DNA of 61,563 nucleotides from Ruminococcus sp. (GTDB lineage Bacteria; Bacillota; Clostridia; Oscillospirales; Acutalibacteraceae). Each line of letters opens with the position of its first letter. Positions within the stretch are counted from its first letter, which is position 1. Location: NCBI GenBank assembly GCA_017464765.1, contig JAFTYK010000019.1, positions 1 through 61,563 on the forward strand. The letters are read 5' to 3'. The position numbers and the translations under genes are program-made. This document shows, piece by piece, positions 18,886-24,858 of the stretch. The notes under the pieces were generated by a model. It ran no database searches and had not been told where the DNA came from. It was given only the letters and a program-made list of their open reading frames with translations.

Positions 18886-18914
18886 TTGATATATAATTAC
18901 TTTGGTTATATTAT
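18886..18914 (+). promoter_or_regulatory. Putative sigma-A promoter of the surface locus
   Basis: TTGATA (18886-18891), 17-base spacer, TATTAT (18909-18914), giving a leader of about 110 bases before the start at 19029. Confidence 0.5.
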
Positions 18915-19028
18915 GTTTTGGGGTAATTGCGTCCTGAAGTAGGATTATTGTTATTTTTATAACGATTTATTTGCTGATATTATACAGATTATATTATACA
19001 TTTATATACATATTTAATGGTGATTGTT

Positions 19029-19847
19029 ATGGACAAAAATCAACAGCAGCTCCTGTTGGAAATTGAAAAACTTAACAAAGCCCAGGCTAGAATCAAACGT
19101 AAGACAACTTTTATGCTCTGCGTTATAGCTCTTTTAGTGCTTATCACATCTACTCTGGCGTGGTTTACACTCAACAGCTTTGCAAGTGTAGAGAATATCC
19201 AGATGGATATTACTACAGGTGTAGACCTGAGAGTCGATATGGAGAACCATGGTCCGGATATAGAGCTTTATAAGAAGACCATCACTAACGAGATGATTAA
19301 TGGTTATTTAGCTTCACACGGTAACTACACTCTTGCTGATCAGATGCTCGACCCTGTTACAACAAGTAACGGTATCACTTTCCAGAGTGAGAAGGGTGCA
19401 GTTAGAGAAGCTGGAGAAGGTTCATTCCTTGAGTTTGATTGTTACTTTATCGCCTCTACTGATATGTGGGTTCATCTGTCAAGTGATGATGCTAATGATT
19501 TCGAAGGCACTTCTGTTACTACTACTGAAACAGGTCTTAAGGCTGAAGTTATTCAGGCAGTAAGAGTTGGTTTCGAAGAGGAGGGCGCAACTCCTGCGGC
19601 TATTTACGAACCTAACAAAGTCGGTTCTGCTGTAAATGGTCAGACAACATTCGATCTTTCAGTGCCTATGAACTATTCTAACTCAACTCGTCTTTTCCAT
19701 CTTAATGAACTTGAACCAAAGAAGGTTACAATTCGAGTATGGGCTGAGGGTAATGACCCTCAGTGTGACGATGACGTTCAGCGTTCTAATCTCACAGTAA
19801 GACTCCTGTTCTCTGGTACTGATGAGGACAATACACCATTTGGTTAA
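19029..19847 (+). CDS. SipW/TasA-type exported surface protein 1
   Basis: About 272 aa. A charged cytoplasmic N-terminus of 25 residues precedes one hydrophobic segment (about 27-43) ending in STLAWFTLNS. The aromatic AWF position resembles the cleavage-region motif of SipW-processed proteins such as TasA (TWAAFND). The mature part is beta-rich and begins TTGVDLRVDM. Near the C-terminus is VWAEGNDPQC, a motif shared with five neighbours. There is no wall anchor. ATG at 19017 has no ribosome site; ATG at 19029 follows GGTGAT (19019-19024). It is the first gene of the locus. Function as a fibre subunit is inferred. Confidence 0.78.
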   Translation: MDKNQQQLLLEIEKLNKAQARIKRKTTFMLCVIALLVLITSTLAWFTLNSFASVENIQMDITTGVDLRVDMENHGPDIELYKKTITNEMINGYLASHGNYTLADQMLDPVTTSNGITFQSEKGAVREAGEGSFLEFDCYFIASTDMWVHLSSDDANDFEGTSVTTTETGLKAEVIQAVRVGFEEEGATPAAIYEPNKVGSAVNGQTTFDLSVPMNYSNSTRLFHLNELEPKKVTIRVWAEGNDPQCDDDVQRSNLTVRLLFSGTDEDNTPFG

Positions 19848-19889
19848 TTCCTATTACATTATATATAGCAGTTTTGGGAGGTGGCTTTG

Positions 19890-20741
19890 ATGCCATTGTT
19901 TAAGAAAAAACTTAATAACGACGAGCCTTTTACTCCCGAACAGTTAAAGAAGCTCGAAGACAAAGGTGACATAGCGGTTGACAAAGCCCGCAATATGACC
20001 ATCTTCGATAGATTCTTAGCACGAAGAGATAGTAAGGACATCGGACGTACTGTTCGCTGGAAACGTAGAGCAGGAGTAACACTTGTTATCGCGATTTTCA
20101 TTCTTATTATTCTTTGGATTATCTCTTGGTTACTTACAACAATCGGTGACCTCGTAATTTCTGTTGAAAACGGCGCGGCTAAAGAGGGTATCATCATCAG
20201 CGAATCGTTAAACGATGATGGCTCTATGAAAGACCCTAAGCTTCAGCTTTCTGCTCAGAACGTTACTGAAGTTACTAACATTACATACGATTGGCTTCCA
20301 ACTGACCTTGATACTGAGGCTGATGGTGAGCATAACGGTGAGAACTACCTTGCTTATACTTTCTATCTTACTAATAACGGTAAGGAAACACTTGATTTAG
20401 AAAGTACACTCAAGTTCACTGGTATCGCTAAGAACGCTGACGAAGCACTCCGTGTTATGATTTACAGAAACGGCGAGCCTACAATTTACGCTCAGAAGAA
20501 CCGTGACGGTAGTCCACTCGAAGATATTGTTAACTTCGAGTTCGTTGAGGGTAATGATGATCTCAATCTTAACGACTACGTTCTTCTCAATGACCTCACT
20601 GAGGACATTGAGCCTAACGAAACTATTAAGTACACAATCGTTACCTGGATTGAGGGTAACGACCCTGAGTGCTTGAATGACATTATGGGTGGTTACGTTA
20701 AAATGCAGTGGCTCTTCAACGTAGATGGAGAGGAAATTTAA
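19890..20741 (+). CDS. Surface-locus membrane-anchored protein 2
   Basis: About 283 aa. A long, charged cytoplasmic N-terminus of about 58 residues is followed by one membrane helix (about 61-83) that lacks the AWF motif of its neighbours, having ISWLLTTIG instead. It may stay membrane-anchored instead of being cleaved. The external domain has a beta-sandwich-like pattern and ends with TWIEGNDPECLND and GGYVKMQWLF, closely matching the C-terminus of protein 1 and others. GGGAGG at 19876-19881 is 8 bases before ATG 19890. It could be the base or anchor of the structure; this is inference. Confidence 0.75.
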   Translation: MPLFKKKLNNDEPFTPEQLKKLEDKGDIAVDKARNMTIFDRFLARRDSKDIGRTVRWKRRAGVTLVIAIFILIILWIISWLLTTIGDLVISVENGAAKEGIIISESLNDDGSMKDPKLQLSAQNVTEVTNITYDWLPTDLDTEADGEHNGENYLAYTFYLTNNGKETLDLESTLKFTGIAKNADEALRVMIYRNGEPTIYAQKNRDGSPLEDIVNFEFVEGNDDLNLNDYVLLNDLTEDIEPNETIKYTIVTWIEGNDPECLNDIMGGYVKMQWLFNVDGEEI

Positions 20742-20916
20742 GCGCCGACGCTCGTAGCCCTCACAAGATCAAAGTCGAGTCTGTATTTTCGTAGTTGATG
20801 ATGTCAACGTAGAAAATCAATGCGAGACTGTGGATTTTTGAGCAATAGCGAAGAGTAACGAGGCGTGATATCTAAGAGCCGAGCTGAAAGCCTCACCTGT
20901 TTAAAGGTAGGGGAAT

Positions 20917-20942
20917 GTAGGGGCGATCATTGGTCGTCTGGA
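20917..20942 (+). repeat. GTAGGGG-type palindromic repeat, copy 1
   Basis: TGTAGGGGCGATCATTGG then TCGTC; near-palindromic core GGGCGATCA/TGGTCGTC. Identical over its core to 23096-23124. Confidence 0.75.
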
Positions 20943-20965
20943 TAAAAATATCAAGTATTTGTGTG

Positions 20966-20988
20966 TGACGGCGTCCTTGATGTCCCGA
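20966..20988 (+). repeat. GTAGGGG-type palindromic repeat, diverged copy 2
   Basis: GTGACGGCGTCCTTGATG then TCCCG, matching 23015-23042 (GGACGGCATCCTTGACG then TCCCG) with few changes. Confidence 0.65.
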
Positions 20989-21007
20989 AAGCAAAGCACA
21001 AAAATAT

Positions 21008-21054
21008 CTCTATCCGATGAGAGAGGTGTCACCGATAGGTGACGGAGGGAGAGA
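21008..21054 (+). repeat. Double-hairpin repeat, copy 1
   Basis: Hairpin TCTCT/AGAGA (21008-21025), hairpin GTCACC (21029-21034) with GGTGAC (21039-21044), then tail GGAGGGAGAG. It has the same architecture as the copies at 22144 and 23142. Confidence 0.65.
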
Positions 21055-21134
21055 ACATAAATTTCAACTCCCATGAATTCTGGTATTTACCATATGAGGC
21101 GTACTCGTGTGGTCAATATATAATTTATTAAACA

Positions 21135-21158
21135 ATCCCCTACGTGTTTTTGGGGGAT
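21135..21158 (+). promoter_or_regulatory. Leader hairpin ahead of the main subunit gene
   Basis: ATCCCC (21135-21140) pairs with GGGGAT (21153-21158). It lies between a TATAAT box (21120-21125) and the strong AAGGAGG site (21166-21172). It could protect the mRNA 5' end or attenuate read-through. Confidence 0.4.
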
Positions 21159-21180
21159 ACAAATTAAGGAGGAATTTCTC

Positions 21181-22053
21181 ATGAAAAACACAACATTTAG
21201 AAAGAAGGCTTTATTGTCTTCTGTTGCTATGCTCCTCGTAGCTCTCGTAGCTCTTGGTTCTGCAACATTCGCATGGTTCGCTGCTAACCCTAACGCAGAA
21301 GCTGCAGGTCTTTCTTTAAAGACTACTGCTTCAACTGGTCTTGTAGTTAAGACAGATTCATTTGACATTTGGTCACACAATGCTATTCTTAACGCTGCTC
21401 AGGATTCAGAGGGCAACCTCTTAAAGAATGCTGAAGATGAGTATTACACATCACCTAAGGCTTTCGATCTCCAGCCAGTTTCTCAGGATCAGACAACTCC
21501 AGCTAACTTCTGGACTGTTGCTGCTAAAGATTCCGGTGACGAAATTTATGATCCTAATGCTACTATGACTTCAGCTTCTGTTGGTACTTACAAAGCTACT
21601 GGTGCTGTTTACTCAGAAAAGATCTACTTCAGACTTTCTGATGGTTCTGCCGCTACAACAGATAACGTTTACCTCACAGGTGTAACAATCACAAAGAATG
21701 CTAACGCTACTATGGAAAACGCTATCCGTGTTGCTGTTGTTAATAACGAAAATCAGCTTCTCGGTACATACTGCATTTCTTCTGCAGGTGCTAACGGCAC
21801 ATTAACAACAGCTGCTAAAACTGCTGGTGATTTCAATCCAGCTCTTGCTACAGCTGTAGGTAAAGATGGTGTTAAGGTTGTTGACGGTGCTGACCTCACA
21901 GCTGACGCTGCTGACAAAGATAACTACGTAACAGTTTACGTATACCTCGATGGCCAGGATGGAGACTGCTACTCAGACAAGGTTGGTACAGTAAATGCTA
22001 CTCAGATCATTTCTGGTATTGATCTTGACTTCAAACTTAAGGCTGCTCCTTAA
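21181..22053 (+). CDS. Probable major SipW/TasA-type fibre subunit
   Basis: 290 aa. A short basic N-terminus (FRKKA), a hydrophobic segment at residues 11-29 and SATFAWFAAN (AWF at 31-33) form a classic SipW-type signal, with Ala-rich sequence after it. The mature part begins SLKTTASTGLVVKTD and ends with VYVYLDGQDGDC and a final beta strand. The optimal AAGGAGG site 8 bases from the ATG, repetitive Ala/Thr-rich composition and a private leader suggest this is the most abundant product of the locus. This makes it the best candidate for a polymerising subunit, but no direct evidence of polymerisation can be read. Confidence 0.78.
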   Translation: MKNTTFRKKALLSSVAMLLVALVALGSATFAWFAANPNAEAAGLSLKTTASTGLVVKTDSFDIWSHNAILNAAQDSEGNLLKNAEDEYYTSPKAFDLQPVSQDQTTPANFWTVAAKDSGDEIYDPNATMTSASVGTYKATGAVYSEKIYFRLSDGSAATTDNVYLTGVTITKNANATMENAIRVAVVNNENQLLGTYCISSAGANGTLTTAAKTAGDFNPALATAVGKDGVKVVDGADLTADAADKDNYVTVYVYLDGQDGDCYSDKVGTVNATQIISGIDLDFKLKAAP

Positions 22054-22101
22054 GTTATTTGATTAACGAAGTTAAATGATTATTTAAACTAAATGTTGTT
22101 C

Positions 22102-22127
22102 GTGCCTCCCCTTAGTTGGGGAGGCAC
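22102..22127. repeat. Perfect 10-bp hairpin after the main subunit gene
   Basis: GTGCCTCCCC (22102-22111) and GGGGAGGCAC (22118-22127), loop TTAGTT. No T-run follows, so it is more like a repeat element or an mRNA 3' stabiliser than an ordinary terminator. Confidence 0.75.
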
Positions 22128-22143
22128 AGATGACAACAAATTT

Positions 22144-22191
22144 GCCTCCCTTGTTAAAGGGAGGGGGACCGCTTTAGCGGTGGAGGGATTG
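22144..22191 (+). repeat. Double-hairpin repeat, copy 2
   Basis: CCTCCC (22145-22150) with GGGAGG (22159-22164), then ACCGC (22168-22172) with GCGGT (22177-22181), then tail GGAGGGATTG. Confidence 0.75.
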
Positions 22192-22225
22192 AAAAATCTC
22201 AATTAACCCATATCAAGGAGAATTT

Positions 22226-23014
22226 ATGAAAGTATTTAAGAGTATTTTAAACACATTGATTAACATTTTAATAGTTTTGGTTTTAGTTGTTTCTATACTT
22301 GTTGCAACTTTAGCACTTACTTCTAAATCCTCCGGTATTTCTAACATTTTTGGCTACACCTTTCAGGTTGTAATGTCTGACTCCATGGATGGTGGTAGTG
22401 AAGACTACGAGGGTGGCGACTTCAAAAAAGGTGACGTCATCATCGGCAAGGTTACTAATAACGCAAAAAGTGACACCCCTGAAACATACGTGATTGGTGA
22501 TATAATTACATACAAAGGTTACTTACAGAATAATGAGCATTTAGGTGAACAGCTTATTTGCCATAGAATCGTTGGTGTACAAGATAGAGATGGTGAACCT
22601 GTTTACCAAACACAGGGCGACAACCGTTCTATTTGTACAGTTCCTGATCAGGAAGTTGTTGCTGATTATATTAACGCTAATGCAATTGTTGCAAAATTCC
22701 ATACCAATGATTTTGATGGTATTAAGATTGCAGGAGTAGGTAAAGCCTATGAGTTTATTAACTCACAGCTCGGCTTCTTCCTTTGCATCCTTTTACCAAT
22801 GATTTTCTTCTTCCTTTATGTTCTTATCAAAGTTGTTATTAACTTTGTTGAGTACAAAAAGGCTAAAGAAGACGAAGAAAAGGAGAAAAACACTCCTTCT
22901 TCTGAACCTGCTCCACAAATGTCTGCTGAAGAATACGAGCAGTTTAAACAGTTTATGGCGTTAAAAAACGCCCAAGCATCAGATTCTGATGCACCTTCCG
23001 AAGAGGAAGTTTAA
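22226..23014 (+). CDS. SipW/ER-type signal peptidase I (first of two)
   Basis: 262 aa. The N-terminal membrane helix spans about 10-31 and a second helix about 182-207 leads into an acidic cytoplasmic tail. The catalytic Ser is S53 in VVMSDSMDGG. The expected Lys is replaced by His113 in ICHRIVGV, as in SipW, archaeal and ER signal peptidases; TQGDNR supplies the conserved C-terminal acid box. In Bacillus, SipW processes TasA and TapA. The probable substrates are the AWF/SWF proteins around it. AAGGAG precedes the ATG. A large insertion between the Ser and His boxes makes it longer than the second copy. Confidence 0.9.
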   Translation: MKVFKSILNTLINILIVLVLVVSILVATLALTSKSSGISNIFGYTFQVVMSDSMDGGSEDYEGGDFKKGDVIIGKVTNNAKSDTPETYVIGDIITYKGYLQNNEHLGEQLICHRIVGVQDRDGEPVYQTQGDNRSICTVPDQEVVADYINANAIVAKFHTNDFDGIKIAGVGKAYEFINSQLGFFLCILLPMIFFFLYVLIKVVINFVEYKKAKEDEEKEKNTPSSEPAPQMSAEEYEQFKQFMALKNAQASDSDAPSEEEV

Positions 23015-23042
23015 TGTAGGGGACGGCATCCTTGACGTCCCG
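23015..23042 (+). repeat. GTAGGGG-type palindromic repeat, copy 3
   Basis: Starts right after the signal peptidase stop. The core GGGACG (arms) and CGTCCC surround GCATCCTTGA. Confidence 0.75.
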
Positions 23043-23056
23043 TAATATCATAATAT

Positions 23057-23082
23057 AAGGGCGACCATCGGTTGTCCAAGTG
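23057..23082 (+). repeat. GTAGGGG-type palindromic repeat, copy 4
   Basis: AAGGGCGACCATCGGTTG then TCCAAGTG. Its tail AAGTG matches the GAGTG of copy 5. Confidence 0.7.
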
Positions 23083-23095
23083 TTAAATACAAGAT

Positions 23096-23124
23096 TGTAG
23101 GGGCGATCATTGGTCGTCCGAGTG
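23096..23124 (+). repeat. GTAGGGG-type palindromic repeat, copy 5
   Basis: TGTAGGGGCGATCATTGG then TCGTCCGAGTG; identical to copy 1 over 23 bases. Confidence 0.8.
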
Positions 23125-23141
23125 TGAAGCACACAAAATAA

Positions 23142-23206
23142 GGCTCCTTTGTGTAAAGGGAGCTGTCAGCGTAGCTGACTGAGGGATTGTACTAAAAAAC
23201 TCCCTC
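23142..23206 (+). repeat. Double-hairpin repeat, copy 3
   Basis: GCTCC (23143-23147) with GGAGC (23159-23163), GTCAGC (23165-23170) with GCTGAC (23174-23179), tail TGAGGGATTGT. The tail's GAGGGA can also pair with TCCCTC at 23201-23206. I know this sequence type as a common intergenic repeat of gut Clostridia. Confidence 0.8.
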
Positions 23207-23286
23207 AAACATTACTTTGGAAATAATTAGTGGCTTTATGCTACGTTATTTTATATATCCTTAAATCGATAAAGGAGTAGAACATT

Positions 23287-24819
23287 ATGGATACCATCTT
23301 TAAATTCTTATTTGACTTTTTAGGTCAGTTCTTCGGTTCTATCTGGGGCGCTATCGTTGGCGTTGCCAAGGGAATCGTTGGCATGTTCAATTTCTCTGAA
23401 TATGTCAAGATTATTGAGAACTACACTACAACTTTAGGAGGCCTTGCGTGGGTAATCGCAATTATTGCTATTATATTACTCGCTGCAGTACTTGGTCTTA
23501 TTATCTTCTTTATCGTTATGTGGGTTAAAAAGTTTGTTAAGTTCAAGAAGAAGGTTAAGGACACAAACGACCTTGTTAATGAAGTTAACGCTTTAAATAA
23601 AGAAGTTATGCGTATGAACCTCGAGAAAGACAAGATTCTTTCTATGAAGGTTTCACAGATCGGTCTGAACCCTAATGAAATTTCTGAGCTTACAGGCGAC
23701 GAGATGGAAGCACTCAACAAGGGTGAAGAAGAAGTCAAGGGCGGTCGTTTCAACAAGCTTATTGCTATTGATAATGAATGGGCTGATTATCAGCCACCAC
23801 AGTACGATTGGGATATTACTCTTCCTGAGTTCTGTGACAGATTCAGAAACTTCGCTTGTTCAAGACTCAAGCTCTTCTATGATATCAAGATTTTACGTTG
23901 CTTTGTCGCAGCTTTCGCTTCAAACCGTTTGCTTATCTTACAGGGTATTTCCGGTACTGGTAAAACATCGCTTCCGTACGCATTTGGTAAGTTCGTTCAG
24001 AACCCTGCTGTTATCGCATCAGTTCAGCCTTCATGGCGTGACCGTACTGAGCTTTTCGGTTACTTCAACGAATTTACTAAGAAGTACAACGAAACCGAAC
24101 TTCTCCGTGCGCTTTATGAAGCTTCATACAATGAGAATGTTTACGTTGTAATCCTCGACGAAATGAACATCGCTCGTGTCGAGTACTACTTTGCTGAGAT
24201 GCTTTCAATTCTTGAAATGCCTGCTCACGATGAGTGGATTATCGAGTTAGTTTCTGCTCCATGGCCTGATGACCCTGCTCACTTCGATAATGGTAAAATC
24301 TGTGTTCCTGATAATATTTGGTACGTTGGTACTGCTAACAACGACGACTCTACATTCGCTATCACAGATAAGGTTTACGACCGTGCATTGCCAATTGATA
24401 TTAACAGTAAGGGTAAACCTTTCGATGCTCCTGATACAGAGCCTATCTTTATAAACTACAAGCATTTGACAAAACTTCTTTCAGATGCTGTTGAAGCTTA
24501 TCCAATCTCTGAAGAGAACCTCAAGAAAATTGAAATTCTTGATGACTATGTAATTGAACACTTCCGTGTAGCTTTCGGTAACCGTGTTATGAAGCAGATG
24601 AAAGACTTCGTTCCTGCTTATGTTGGATGCGGTGGTACTGAAATTGACGGTATCGACTATTGCCTTGCTAAGAAGGTATTTAGAAAGTTTGAAGCACTCA
24701 ACATTTCTTACATCCGCGACGAGATCGATGGTCTTGTTCAGCAGCTTGATCAACTCTTTGGTAAAGAGAATATGAACGAGTGTAAAGAATATGTAAGAAT
24801 GCTTCAGAAGATGATGTGA
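23287..24819 (+). CDS. Membrane-anchored McrB-like AAA+ NTPase
   Basis: 510 aa. The N-terminal hydrophobic stretch (about 4-34) and a clear membrane helix (about 53-80) precede a short coiled segment, so the ATPase is tethered on the cytoplasmic side. The AAA+ core has Walker A GISGTGKTS (220-228), Walker B VVILDEMN (287-294) with the McrB-like NIARVEYYFAEMLSILE, and sensor 1 TANND (349-353). McrB proteins are GTPases of restriction systems; membrane anchoring is unusual for them. The coiled-coil gene follows after 39 bases and is its probable partner. Position inside the surface locus suggests a role in secretion, assembly or quality control of fibres, which is inference. Confidence 0.85.
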   Translation: MDTIFKFLFDFLGQFFGSIWGAIVGVAKGIVGMFNFSEYVKIIENYTTTLGGLAWVIAIIAIILLAAVLGLIIFFIVMWVKKFVKFKKKVKDTNDLVNEVNALNKEVMRMNLEKDKILSMKVSQIGLNPNEISELTGDEMEALNKGEEEVKGGRFNKLIAIDNEWADYQPPQYDWDITLPEFCDRFRNFACSRLKLFYDIKILRCFVAAFASNRLLILQGISGTGKTSLPYAFGKFVQNPAVIASVQPSWRDRTELFGYFNEFTKKYNETELLRALYEASYNENVYVVILDEMNIARVEYYFAEMLSILEMPAHDEWIIELVSAPWPDDPAHFDNGKICVPDNIWYVGTANNDDSTFAITDKVYDRALPIDINSKGKPFDAPDTEPIFINYKHLTKLLSDAVEAYPISEENLKKIEILDDYVIEHFRVAFGNRVMKQMKDFVPAYVGCGGTEIDGIDYCLAKKVFRKFEALNISYIRDEIDGLVQQLDQLFGKENMNECKEYVRMLQKMM

Positions 24820-24858
24820 TTTTAGATTTTAACTTTACTTAAAGGATGGTGAGTCCCC

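Larger units (their letters stand above)
18620..19028. other. AT-rich divergent intergenic region upstream of the surface locus
   Basis: No gene is visible. It holds a perfect 9-base inverted repeat (18668-18694), a second 7-base inverted repeat CTTCAAA (18772-18778) with TTTGAAG (18796-18802), and a candidate promoter at 18886-18914. Its length and the dyads suggest a regulated control region for the 20-kb locus to the right. Confidence 0.5.
20742..21180 (+). other. 439-base intergenic region rich in palindromic repeats
   Basis: No credible gene. It contains an imperfect dyad with outer arms ATTTTC (20786-20791) and GAAAAT (20813-20818), two members of a GTAGGGG-type palindromic repeat, one double-hairpin repeat, a TATAAT box at 21120-21125 without a good -35, and a hairpin just ahead of the next gene. 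These are listed separately. Confidence 0.7.

Noticed and set aside
18915-19028. A riboswitch in the leader of the surface locus, such as a c-di-GMP type
   Set aside because: Only a tiny TCCT/AGGA stem is visible; conserved riboswitch core sequences are absent.
20742-23206. A CRISPR array
   Set aside because: The repeats are irregularly spaced, palindromic and of two types, with no regular spacers and no cas genes.
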